Origin: Bacilli bacterium
GTDB taxonomy: Bacteria > Bacillota_I > Bacilli_A > ML615J-28 > CAG-698
Length of the DNA stretch: 12,961 bases
Reading direction: 5' to 3'
Assembly (NCBI GenBank): GCA_023228385.1
Contig: JALOBF010000031.1
Location: 1-12,961 of the forward strand
The notes below the pieces were generated by a model, which ran no database searches, was not told the DNA's origin, and saw nothing but the letters and a program-made list of their open reading frames with translations. The position numbers and the translations under genes were made by a program. Numbering within the stretch: the stretch's first letter is position 1; the number at the start of each line of letters is the position of its first letter. Positions 5,936-12,872 of this stretch are shown here, piece by piece.

Positions 5936-7703
5936 CGTTGCCTCCAAACTGCGAATTGTATATTTCGCGATATACTTCGCTTTCCTTAAGCAATTCTTTA
6001 TGTGTGCCAAATCCATCAAGGCGGCCGGAATTATCTAACACTATTATTTTATCACAATTACGAATTGATGATATTTTTTGTGCAATAATGATTGTTGTCT
6101 GTTTTTTTGAACTATAAACATTATCTTTTATTTTTGCTTCACTTTTAGCATCAACAGCACTTGTGGAGTCATCCAAAATAATAATCTTCGGCTCCCTTAT
6201 TAAAGCGCGTGCTAAGGACAACCTTTGACGTTGACCCCCCGACAAATTTGTTCCGCCTTGCGTTACTTCATTATTAAACTCTTTTTCAGTCTTATAAATA
6301 AATTCATCAGCTGCCGCAAAACGAGCTGCTTGTTCAATTTCCTCAAGATTGGCATCTTCTTTTCCTTGACGTATATTGTCAGTAATGGTTCCGGAAAAAA
6401 TTATGGCTTCTTGAGTTACATAAGAGATTTGTTGCCGTAAAAATGAAAGATCGATATCTCTTATATCAATTCCGTCAAGGTAAATTGTACCGGATGTTAC
6501 ATCATACAACCGCGGTAACAACTGAACCAATGTGGTTTTTCCACTGCCGGTGGAACCAATAATACCTACCGTAGATTTAGGCTCAATCACAAAACTAATA
6601 TTTTTAAGCGTTAAACCCACTGCTTCATTATGGCCATCGCCATATCCATATCCGAATGAAACATCACGATATTCAATACGGCCTTTAAAGTTATCAACGA
6701 TTATCGGTTCTGCTTTATTTTCAATGCTTGGTCTTATGTTTAACACCTTTTGAATTCTTTGCGCACTGATGGCACCTCGCGATAATTGAACGGCAACCAT
6801 TGACAGCATCATTAATGACATAATGATTTGCTGTAAATATGATATATATGCAGCAATGGTTCCAACCATCTCGGTTCGGGCCTCTCCGGTTAAAATTGAA
6901 ACTAAATAACCGGCAAAAATCAATACGGCACCAATCCCTATATTGCTGATAAGAATGATGAGAGGATCAATATTAGCTATTCTTTTATAAGCTTTTATAA
7001 TAGTATTACTGTGATTATCATTAACAAGGTTAAACCGTTCCATTTCTTGCTCTTCAGTAACAAAAGCCTTAATTTCCCTTGCTCCACTTACAGTCTCATT
7101 TAATTTTGTATTTAAATCATCAATTCTTTCTTGCATTATTAAAAAGGTAGAACTTGCTTTTTTAATGATAATGATAATGAACAACGATAAAATCGGCACA
7201 ATTAATAAAATAATAACAAATAATTGCTGATTGATTAAATAAGCCATAAGAATGGCTCCGATTAATGTTAATGGGCTACGTAATATCGCTCTAAAACTCA
7301 TCATAATTATTTGTTGAATCTGAGCTGTATCGTTGCTTACAATAGTAATAAGAGTTCCCGTTGTGATTTCATCAACGTTAGAAAAGGACAACTCTTGTAT
7401 TTTTGAAAACAAATCTTTACGCAATTCTGCAGTTATTCTTGTTGACACTCGTTGTGTAAAAATATTATTCATTACCGTTATCAAAACCGCAACTAAAGCT
7501 ATGCCTACAACAATTGCGCCAGTTCGGTATATATAAGATAATCTATTTCCCTCACTGTTAATTTCGTCAAATATCCCTTTAGTAATTGAAGGAATAATTA
7601 AAGCGATTAAAACATCAAAAATTAAAAATAAAATAGCAAATATAGAAAAAACAATATGCTTTTTTTGATATACCCGTAAATATATTTTAAATAAATCTTT
7701 CAT
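5928..7703 (-). CDS. ABC exporter subunit with degenerate catalytic site (TM287/BmrC-like)
   Basis: The 591-residue partner of the next gene, with a six-helix membrane domain (about 15-310) and an ATPase domain (about 340-591). Walker A is GSTGSGKT (383-390), the Q-loop is Gln431 and the signature is a perfect LSGGQ (487-491). The Walker B reads IILDD, so Asp512 replaces the catalytic Glu, and the switch His is Gln542 (IIAQKIS). These two changes, with the odd FSHGE signature of the partner, give one ATP site that hydrolyses and one that mainly binds, as in TM287/288 and BmrCD. The start at 7703 follows GAGGT. It is read from the promoter at 7772-7800 and is the first gene of a two-gene operon. 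No regulator is adjacent. The transported compound is unknown. Confidence 0.93.
   Translation of the reverse strand: MKDLFKIYLRVYQKKHIVFSIFAILFLIFDVLIALIIPSITKGIFDEINSEGNRLSYIYRTGAIVVGIALVAVLITVMNNIFTQRVSTRITAELRKDLFSKIQELSFSNVDEITTGTLITIVSNDTAQIQQIIMMSFRAILRSPLTLIGAILMAYLINQQLFVIILLIVPILSLFIIIIIKKASSTFLIMQERIDDLNTKLNETVSGAREIKAFVTEEQEMERFNLVNDNHSNTIIKAYKRIANIDPLIILISNIGIGAVLIFAGYLVSILTGEARTEMVGTIAAYISYLQQIIMSLMMLSMVAVQLSRGAISAQRIQKVLNIRPSIENKAEPIIVDNFKGRIEYRDVSFGYGYGDGHNEAVGLTLKNISFVIEPKSTVGIIGSTGSGKTTLVQLLPRLYDVTSGTIYLDGIDIRDIDLSFLRQQISYVTQEAIIFSGTITDNIRQGKEDANLEEIEQAARFAAADEFIYKTEKEFNNEVTQGGTNLSGGQRQRLSLARALIREPKIIILDDSTSAVDAKSEAKIKDNVYSSKKQTTIIIAQKISSIRNCDKIIVLDNSGRLDGFGTHKELLKESEVYREIYNSQFGGNDE
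5941..5945 (-). promoter_or_regulatory. Shine-Dalgarno that fixes the start of the second exporter gene
   Basis: GGAGG, read on the minus strand inside the last codons of the upstream exporter gene, is five bases before the ATG at 5935-5933. It decides against the 28-residue longer reading from 6019, which has no comparable site and would overlap the neighbour by 92 bases. Confidence 0.85.
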
Positions 7704-7771
7704 ATTCTACCTCGGTTTATTAAGAATAAACTAATTTATAAAATGAACGGTAATATTGTTAATTGCTTTTT

Positions 7772-7800
7772 ATATTAGCATGAATACCTTTCGATGTCAA
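7772..7800 (-). promoter_or_regulatory. Sigma-A promoter of the ABC exporter operon
   Basis: A perfect TTGACA (7795-7800), a 17-base spacer and TAATAT (7772-7777) on the minus strand. Transcription should start near 7765, giving a leader of about 60 bases. A seven-pair AT hairpin, GTTTATT/AATAAAC (7715-7731), ends one base before the GAGG of the ribosome site and might affect translation, but it is weak. Confidence 0.85.
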
Positions 7801-7813
7801 CGAAATACCTTTC
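7783..7813 (-). promoter_or_regulatory. Direct-repeat candidate operator over the exporter promoter
   Basis: GAAAGGTATT occurs twice on the minus strand (7813-7804 and 7792-7783), exactly 21 bases or two helical turns apart. One copy lies upstream of the -35 and one inside the -35/-10 spacer. In addition TTTCG and CGAAA (7801-7805, 7789-7793) form an inverted repeat around TTGACAT. A repressor bound here would block polymerase. The binding protein is not known, and the role is inference. Confidence 0.5.
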
Positions 7814-7839
7814 ATAAAAATTTTATGATTATTCTTTTC

Positions 7840-7862
7840 TGTCATATATTAATATCATGACA
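7840..7862. repeat. Inverted repeat TGTCAT-N11-ATGACA
   Basis: Six-base arms at 7840-7845 and 7857-7862 are separated by eleven A/T-rich bases. The site lies about 40 bases upstream of the exporter -35. It could be a regulator site; with arms this short in AT-rich DNA, chance is possible. Confidence 0.35.
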
Positions 7863-7896
7863 AGTAATAATGCAACAATTTATCCATTTAAAATAT

Positions 7897-7920
7897 AAAG
7901 CCGCAAAACGATGCGGCTTT
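7897..7920 (-). terminator. Intrinsic terminator after the short amidase gene
   Basis: AAAGCCGCA (7897-7905) pairs with TGCGGCTTT (7912-7920). On the minus strand TTTATATTTT follows, an imperfect U-tract. The last base of the gene's stop codon is in the stem. Confidence 0.7.
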
Positions 7921-8846
7921 TATTGTTTTAGTCGGGAATTTAAATCAAATATGCGCATTTCACCTTTATAAATAACTACCGCTTGATAATACACTTTCTC
8001 GGCATTGTTAATTATCCGGCCATAATGGTCTAATTGTCTCGGGCTTTTAGATATCCATTTAAAATCAATATTATAAAATTTAGTTTGTCCTAGATACTCT
8101 ATTTTTACCAGTTCTATAAATTCTTCCCATCTCCCAGATTCGCGAATCACTTGGGGACAATTTTTTCCGCTGAAATCATAATGCTGCTTTATGGCATTAA
8201 ATCCCAAACCGTAATCGATAAGTAATTTTGCCGTTAATTTGGCCGCTTTCCGAAGGGCTGTATTAAAGTCAATTCCTTGATAAGTACAAATTTCAATACC
8301 TATGCCGTATTCATTACCTTCCTTATCACCGGCGTGCCATCCTACTTCATCAATATATAATTGTTGATATATTTCTTTATCATCGACGGTAAAGTGCCAA
8401 GAGGCTTCGCGAGTAGAATTATTAATTGAGCGGTTTAAAAGGGCAGCAGTCGCAGCCGGAGAGGCCAATCCCGTATTATGGATGACAATATATTTAGTAG
8501 TTGTTCGATTCCTTCCCGGTCTGATATCTGTGTTTGATTTAGGTACGATACCATTTATTATATTTAACGGTTCTTGCTGATAAAAAGGTAAATATCCATT
8601 ACTAGATACTGCTATTTTTTCAAATCCTTTTTCAGCACCATATAGATAAAAATCGGTTCTGTCAATTTCTTCGTGGGCAATTAAATCTATAAAGGTTTCT
8701 ATATCGGACCAATTTTCTTCACCAGTTGAAATGGCGGTTGTTTTTACCGCTTCTATGCCGGGTTTTATTTTTACTTTAATAATATTGAGAAAAAATATGG
8801 CTAATACACTAACTAATAGTATTAATAATATTTTTCTTTTATCCAT
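7920..8846 (-). CDS. Membrane-anchored N-acetylmuramoyl-L-alanine amidase-family protein (Amidase_2)
   Basis: A 308-residue protein with a short basic N-terminus and one hydrophobic segment (6-23) that serves as a signal anchor or uncleaved signal, with no lipobox cysteine. A linker (about 45-112) precedes the Amidase_2/PGRP-fold zinc domain (about 115-245). Likely zinc ligands are His123 (IVIHNTG), His222 (QHYDFSG) and Cys230 (KNCP). WHFTVDD, WHAG and GIGIEIC (Glu185) are the other conserved segments. Such enzymes cut the bond between MurNAc and L-Ala in peptidoglycan. The last 60 residues resemble half an Ig-like repeat (WISKS...DHYGRI). Linker, enzyme and tail all align with the end of the 646-residue paralogue, so they share a recent origin. 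It has its own promoter, an AAAAGGGGAA ribosome site and its own terminator. Confidence 0.88.
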   Translation of the reverse strand: MDKRKILLILLVSVLAIFFLNIIKVKIKPGIEAVKTTAISTGEENWSDIETFIDLIAHEEIDRTDFYLYGAEKGFEKIAVSSNGYLPFYQQEPLNIINGIVPKSNTDIRPGRNRTTTKYIVIHNTGLASPAATAALLNRSINNSTREASWHFTVDDKEIYQQLYIDEVGWHAGDKEGNEYGIGIEICTYQGIDFNTALRKAAKLTAKLLIDYGLGFNAIKQHYDFSGKNCPQVIRESGRWEEFIELVKIEYLGQTKFYNIDFKWISKSPRQLDHYGRIINNAEKVYYQAVVIYKGEMRIFDLNSRLKQ

Positions 8847-8878
8847 ACTATATTCCCCTTTTCTATAACTTAATAAAT

Positions 8879-8907
8879 ATTATAACATAAAACTAAGATT
8901 TTTTAAA
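8879..8907 (-). promoter_or_regulatory. Probable promoter of the short amidase gene
   Basis: Perfect TATAAT (8879-8884) on the minus strand, a 17-base spacer and a weak TTTAAA -35 (8902-8907). A GC-rich patch with CCCGGG next to GGAA-ATA-TTCC (8917-8932) lies just upstream and may help a regulator. The weak -35 suggests activation or low expression. Confidence 0.55.
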
Positions 8908-8935
8908 GAAAATTAGCCCGGGGAATATTTCCAAT

Positions 8936-8957
8936 AAAAAAGCTCCGTTACGGAGCT
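8936..8957 (-). terminator. Intrinsic terminator after the long amidase lipoprotein gene
   Basis: AGCTCCG (8941-8947) pairs with CGGAGCT (8951-8957) around a three-base loop, and on the minus strand it runs into five further T. The TAG stop codon (8956-8958) overlaps the stem. Confidence 0.87.
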
Positions 8958-10896
8958 AAGACCAACGCGGCGGCAACAAAGCCGAAGTGTGAGTGTATTC
9001 TTTTGTTTCGTTATTATAGGTGACGGTGACCTTAAAACTTACATTGGTTTCAATTCCAGGATGATTAAAAACGCGTCCCGTATCATCCATAATATTTTTG
9101 CTCAAAGATTCCCAAATAAACTGAACATCGGAAAAATTAGTAACTCCTAAATATTCTATGGATACTAAATCGATAAATTCATCCCAACGGCTATTGGTGC
9201 GCATTACACGCGGACACTCTTTTCCAGTAAAATCATAATGTTGTTTTATATCATGTAAGGTCAGGCCGTATCTGTTCAGCAGCCCTGCCGTAAGTTTAGC
9301 CGTTTTTTGCATTACAACCGTATAATTAACTTCGGGATTAATACAGGTCTCAATACCAATACCATAATAATTACCCTCTTCATTACCGGCATGCCATGCT
9401 ATTTCTCGATCAGGAATGTGTTGAAATATTAACTCGTCATCGACCGTATAATGCCATGAAGATTTTTGGCGATCAGGGTTTTTAATAAATCTATTATGCA
9501 TTTCGGCTCCGGAGCCGGGTTTGTTATTGGCAGTATCATGAATAACCACATACTTCCGTTCTAAGTTTTCACCCGGTGACGGCCTCATCAGATGATCTTC
9601 CGGTAATAAATCAACGGTAACGTTTGACTTCTCATTAAAATAGAAAGGTATATAACCGTAATTATATGCGGTATAAGAAGGGCCAACCCCGGCGATAGTA
9701 TATTTTTGTGTTTCTATCTTATCAATAAAAATAACATCGAGAAAAGCTTCTATTGCTTCCCATTTATCCTCATACATCTTAGCTGGTATTTCTGTATTAA
9801 ATTTAATAAATGAATTAGCGCCACCGGTGGTTACTTTACATGTCAGTACAACCAACTCATTTTTATTTGATGGTGTGATTTTGCCATCAAAAGCAATAAT
9901 CTCAGGTTTGTTCGAACTCCATTCAAGCACCGCTTCAAATTCATCATTGTAATATAACGGCAGTTCAATATCAGAAGTTAGAATATCGGTAATAATATTC
10001 TGTTTTTCTAACCATCCTTTTACAATTTGCGCTTTTTCATAGATACTAACACCAGTGGCTAGGTATTCTACGGCAAATTCCCGACTTGCTCCTTGATCAG
10101 GAAATGATATTGTTAAGACAATAAGAAAAGACGTATCATCAAAAGGCTGATGGTAGATTCCTTTGTCAGTAAATACTGATTGATTTGTTGACCGCCAAGA
10201 AATGTTGGCATCAGGATAACTATCATTAAGATTTTCTATTTTAATATCATAGTCACGAATTATCTTGCGATGAGGAGGTAATTGATTAAAAAAATTATTA
10301 TAAATCGCTACAAAAGCATAACCGGCAACAACAATATTATGCACTTCGGTGGCAATATAATCCTTATAACGAACCGTAATTTTTAATCCAACTTCAATAT
10401 CGAATTTTCCCTGAAAAATCATACCTTCGTTAGTTAGCACTTCCGGATTATCCGATTCATATTCTATTTCAACATCATATTCAGGATGTTTAACCGGAAA
10501 AAATCCAGGCATAAGCATGTCAGAACCAATTTCCGTTTTTACCCACTCGATAACTTGTTTTGGTATATCGGCTTCCCAATTTGTCACAATTACAGCTATA
10601 TCGATAAAACATTCGGGATAATCTTGTAGAGAAATCCTTATCTCCGTCTCTCCAACTCCTTTAGTTTTTAATACACCGTCTACAACAATAGCAATTGTTT
10701 CGTTATTAGAACTAAAAACAATTATTTGATCTTTATAATAGTCGTTGATGTTAACATCAAGAACAATCTCTTCGCCAAGATTTAAACAATAATCGAAATT
10801 ATCAAGGCTTAAGGCCCAATCAGGTTTTTGAATTTGCTTACATCCATAAAAAAATATTAATAAAAATAATAAAATTAATAATTTAAAATATTTCAT
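8956..10896 (-). CDS. Lipoprotein with Ig-like repeats and C-terminal N-acetylmuramoyl-L-alanine amidase-family domain
   Basis: A 646-residue surface protein. The lipoprotein signal ends in FYGC with Cys19 (loose lipobox). Residues about 25-105 look like a Big_2-type Ig domain (SSNNETIAIV...GVLKTKGVGETEI). Three atrophied Ig-like repeats follow at about 110-190, 195-280 and 285-370, marked by YESDN, WRSTN and WSSNK. A linker (376-445) leads to an Amidase_2 zinc domain (448-575) with His453, His553 and Cys561 as likely zinc ligands, plus WHYTVDD, WHAG and GIGIETC (Glu516). The tail (580-646) is another partial Ig-like unit. It should cut peptidoglycan amide bonds outside the membrane, with the repeats acting as stalk or binding arm. 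It follows the HAD gene by 23 bases with a GAGGAG ribosome site, so it is probably co-transcribed. Confidence 0.88.
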   Translation of the reverse strand: MKYFKLLILLFLLIFFYGCKQIQKPDWALSLDNFDYCLNLGEEIVLDVNINDYYKDQIIVFSSNNETIAIVVDGVLKTKGVGETEIRISLQDYPECFIDIAVIVTNWEADIPKQVIEWVKTEIGSDMLMPGFFPVKHPEYDVEIEYESDNPEVLTNEGMIFQGKFDIEVGLKITVRYKDYIATEVHNIVVAGYAFVAIYNNFFNQLPPHRKIIRDYDIKIENLNDSYPDANISWRSTNQSVFTDKGIYHQPFDDTSFLIVLTISFPDQGASREFAVEYLATGVSIYEKAQIVKGWLEKQNIITDILTSDIELPLYYNDEFEAVLEWSSNKPEIIAFDGKITPSNKNELVVLTCKVTTGGANSFIKFNTEIPAKMYEDKWEAIEAFLDVIFIDKIETQKYTIAGVGPSYTAYNYGYIPFYFNEKSNVTVDLLPEDHLMRPSPGENLERKYVVIHDTANNKPGSGAEMHNRFIKNPDRQKSSWHYTVDDELIFQHIPDREIAWHAGNEEGNYYGIGIETCINPEVNYTVVMQKTAKLTAGLLNRYGLTLHDIKQHYDFTGKECPRVMRTNSRWDEFIDLVSIEYLGVTNFSDVQFIWESLSKNIMDDTGRVFNHPGIETNVSFKVTVTYNNETKEYTHTSALLPPRWS

Positions 10897-10919
10897 TCGC
10901 TTCTCCTCTACTGTAAATA

Positions 10920-11702
10920 TTATAATAATTTTATTAATTCCTTTATTGATGGTATCACTAAATCCGGTTGATAACTTGATTCTTTTAACATATGTAAATT
11001 GGTCTCACCGCTTAAAACCAAAATTGTATTAATATCAGCATTAATTCCTGCAGCAATATCTGTATACAAACGGTCACCAATCAATACTACATTTTCCCGC
11101 GGAAAGCCTGTTTTTTCAATAAGAATATCAATTATATATCGGTTGGGTTTTCCGATATATAATGGTTTCTTTTTTGTAGCAACGGTAAGCATATGACAGA
11201 TACTTCCGCAATCGGGAATAAACCGCTTATTTTTAATCGGATAAAGCAAATCAGGATTAGTGGCTATAAATTCAGCACCGTTATCTAAAAACTCACATGC
11301 CTTTTCAATTTTTCGATAGCATATTTCCCGGTCAAAACCAACCAGTACAATATCAGGGTTTTTTTCTGTTAACTTCACTTCATATTTATTCATTTCCATT
11401 GCCAAAGCTTCGGTTCCGACTAAAAATACTTTTTTACCCTTTCTATTTTTAGAAAGAAATAAACCAGCTGCCATTCCTGATGAAAATATATTTTCTGCTC
11501 CGCATGGGATTCCCATATTCTTCAGTTTTACTAAATAATCATCTTTGTTTATCGATGAATTATTAGTAAGAAAAATATATTTCTTTTTATTCTCAATTAT
11601 TGCAGATAAAAACATCTCAGATCCATCAATCAGTTGATTCTCGATATATACAGTACCGTCCATATCCAAAAGAAATAGTTCTATATCTTTAATTTCGACC
11701 AT
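10920..11702 (-). CDS. HAD superfamily IIA phosphatase (NagD/AraL/PGP-like)
   Basis: A 260-residue cytosolic phosphatase. All HAD motifs are present: DMDGT with nucleophile Asp13 and acid Asp15, TNNSS (Thr46), Lys185 in IGKPNRY, and GDRLYTD with Asp210 and Asp215. The large cap between motifs II and III is type IIA, and length fits NagD/AraL proteins, which dephosphorylate sugar phosphates, nucleotides or phosphoglycolate. The substrate here cannot be told. I start it at the ATG at 11702, with GGTGAT upstream. An in-frame ATG at 11735 would add 11 residues, but it lies upstream of the expected transcription start. It precedes the long amidase lipoprotein by 23 bases; a shared job is not evident. 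Confidence 0.9.
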   Translation of the reverse strand: MVEIKDIELFLLDMDGTVYIENQLIDGSEMFLSAIIENKKKYIFLTNNSSINKDDYLVKLKNMGIPCGAENIFSSGMAAGLFLSKNRKGKKVFLVGTEALAMEMNKYEVKLTEKNPDIVLVGFDREICYRKIEKACEFLDNGAEFIATNPDLLYPIKNKRFIPDCGSICHMLTVATKKKPLYIGKPNRYIIDILIEKTGFPRENVVLIGDRLYTDIAAGINADINTILVLSGETNLHMLKESSYQPDLVIPSIKELIKLL

Positions 11703-11725
11703 TTTTATCACCAAAATTCTATTAT

Positions 11726-11754
11726 ATATTACCATAAAAACATTTTTTCTACAA
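11726..11754 (-). promoter_or_regulatory. Promoter of the HAD phosphatase-amidase operon
   Basis: TTGTAG (11749-11754), a 17-base spacer and TAATAT (11726-11731) on the minus strand, giving a start near 11719 and a leader of only about 17 bases. An overlapping TATAAT (11721-11726) lacks a -35 at good spacing. It lies directly downstream of the tRNA terminators. Confidence 0.6.
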
Positions 11755-11758
11755 GATT

Positions 11759-11785
11759 AAAAAAATGCCCCTTTCAATTAGGGCA
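11759..11785 (-). terminator. Second terminator of the rRNA-tRNA operon
   Basis: TGCCCT (minus, 11785-11780) pairs with the complementary run ending GGGGCA (11771-11766), including one wobble pair, and seven T follow (11765-11759). Confidence 0.82.
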
Positions 11786-11827
11786 CTAATAATTTATTCA
11801 TAATAAATTTTTCGGATAGGATTATAT

Positions 11828-11851
11828 AAAAAAGCGAGAGCATACACTCTC
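11828..11851 (-). terminator. First terminator of the rRNA-tRNA operon
   Basis: GAGAG (11851-11847 on the minus strand) pairs with CTCTC (11840-11836) around six bases, followed by GC and six T (11833-11828). A weak AT hairpin TTTAAAC/GTTTAAA (11860-11879) lies between it and the last tRNA. With the terminator at 11759-11785 this makes tandem terminators, common for strong stable-RNA operons. Confidence 0.75.
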
Positions 11852-11886
11852 CAATAATATTTAAACTTATTTGTTTAAATTTATCT

Positions 11887-11962
11887 TGGTGGCTCGGGGC
11901 GGAATCGAACCGTCGACACAAGGATTTTCAGTCCTTTGCTCTACCGACTGAGCTACCGAGCC
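11887..11962 (-). tRNA. tRNA-Phe (GAA)
   Basis: 76 nt with encoded CCA. Acceptor stem GGCTCGG/CCGAGCC, anticodon loop CTGAAAA with GAA, T-loop TTCGATT. It is the last tRNA of the cluster, three bases after tRNA-Asp. Confidence 0.97.
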
Positions 11963-11965
11963 ATC

Positions 11966-12041
11966 TGGCGGTCCCAACGGGACTTGAACCCGCGATCTCC
12001 AGTGTGACAGACTGGCATGTTAACCACTACACCATGGGACC
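11966..12041 (-). tRNA. tRNA-Asp (GTC)
   Basis: 76 nt with encoded CCA and discriminator G, as expected for Asp. Acceptor GGTCCCA/TGGGACC, anticodon loop CTGTCAC with GTC, T-loop TTCAAGT. Confidence 0.97.
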
Positions 12042-12044
12042 ATT

Positions 12045-12120
<76 letters not shown>

Positions 12121-12142
12121 ATATGAATATATAAAATTTTAA

Positions 12143-12234
12143 TGGCGGAGGAAGCAGGATTTGAACCCGCGCGCGCTACAAACGCCTGTCGGTTTTCAAG
12201 ACCGATCCCTTCAGCCAGACTTGGGTATTCCTCC
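12143..12234 (-). tRNA. tRNA-Ser (TGA)
   Basis: 92 nt with the long variable arm of class II tRNAs, acceptor GGAGGAA/TTCCTCC, anticodon loop CTTGAAA with TGA, discriminator G and encoded CCA. Confidence 0.96.
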
Positions 12235-12246
12235 ATAATAATCAAC

Positions 12247-12323
12247 TGGTGGACCCGGCAGGACTCGAACCTGCGACCGACCGGTTATGAGCCGGTAGCT
12301 CTAACCAACTGAGCTACGGGTCC
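12247..12323 (-). tRNA. tRNA with CAT anticodon, probably Ile2 (lysidine type)
   Basis: 77 nt, acceptor GGACCCG/CGGGTCC, anticodon loop CTCATAA, encoded CCA. It lacks initiator marks. The elongator Met is the neighbouring gene at 12330-12406. Bacillus subtilis trnB has the order Ala-Met-Ile2-Ser-fMet-Asp-Phe, which puts this gene in the Ile2 place. If so, C34 must become lysidine by TilS, and the tRNA reads AUA. Confidence 0.85.
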
Positions 12324-12329
12324 TTTATT

Positions 12330-12406
12330 TGGTAGCGGTGGGGGGACTTGAACCCTCGACCTCACGGGTATGAACCGTACGCTCTAGCCAACTAAGCTAC
12401 ACCGCC
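12330..12406 (-). tRNA. Elongator tRNA-Met (CAT)
   Basis: 77 nt, acceptor starting GGCGGTG with a G1-U72 pair, anticodon loop TTCATAC, encoded CCA. The 5' half and anticodon arm closely match the B. subtilis elongator tRNA-Met as I recall it. Confidence 0.9.
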
Positions 12407-12420
12407 ATAAAAATTATAAA

Positions 12421-12496
12421 TGGTGGATCCTAACGGGATCGAACCGTCGACCTCCTGCTTGCAAAACAGGCGCTCTCCCAGCTGAGCTAAGGACCC
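12421..12496 (-). tRNA. tRNA-Ala (TGC)
   Basis: 76 nt with encoded CCA. Anticodon loop TTTGCAA with TGC. The acceptor has the G3-U70 wobble pair that marks alanine tRNAs. Confidence 0.97.
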
Positions 12497-12520
12497 AATT
12501 ATTTATTTATCGGAGCAACT

Positions 12521-12608
12521 TGGTGCCTAGGGCGGGAATCGAACCCGCACGGTATCTTCTACCACAGGATTTTAAGTCCTGCGCGTCTACCTATTCCGCC
12601 ACCCAGGC
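12521..12608 (-). tRNA. tRNA-Leu (TAA)
   Basis: 88 nt with a long variable arm, acceptor GCCTGGG pairing with CCTAGGC (one wobble), anticodon loop CTTAAAA with TAA, and encoded CCA. Confidence 0.96.
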
Positions 12609-12612
12609 AAAA

Positions 12613-12688
12613 TGGTGTCTCCGAGACGATTCGAACGTCCGACCCACTGATTAAAAGTCAGTTGCTCTGCCGCCTGAGCTACGGAGAC
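12613..12688 (-). tRNA. tRNA-Lys (TTT)
   Basis: 76 nt with encoded CCA, acceptor GTCTCCG/CGGAGAC, anticodon loop CTTTTAA with TTT, T-loop TTCGAAT. Confidence 0.97.
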
Positions 12689-12696
12689 AATACTTC

Positions 12697-12772
12697 TGGT
12701 GCCGGCTGCAGGACTTGAACCCGCAACCTATTGATTACAAGTCAATTGCTCTACCAGTTGAGCTAAGCCGGC
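12697..12772 (-). tRNA. tRNA-Thr (TGT)
   Basis: 76 nt with encoded CCA, acceptor GCCGGCT/AGCCGGC, anticodon loop CTTGTAA with TGT, T-loop TTCAAGT. Confidence 0.97.
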
Positions 12773-12777
12773 CCAAA

Positions 12778-12853
12778 TGGTGGAGAATGACGGGCTCGAA
12801 CCGCCGACCCTCTGCTTGTAAGGCAGATGCTCTCCCAACTGAGCTAATTCTCC
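12778..12853 (-). tRNA. tRNA-Val (TAC)
   Basis: 76 nt with encoded CCA, acceptor GGAGAAT/ATTCTCC, anticodon loop CTTACAA with TAC. It is the first tRNA after 5S rRNA, about 19 bases downstream of it. Confidence 0.97.
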
Positions 12854-12872
12854 TTTATATAATAAAAAGAAA

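Noticed and set aside
12247..12323. Second elongator tRNA-Met
   Set aside because: The elongator Met is better matched by 12330-12406, and gene order in the trnB cluster puts Ile2 here; some doubt remains.
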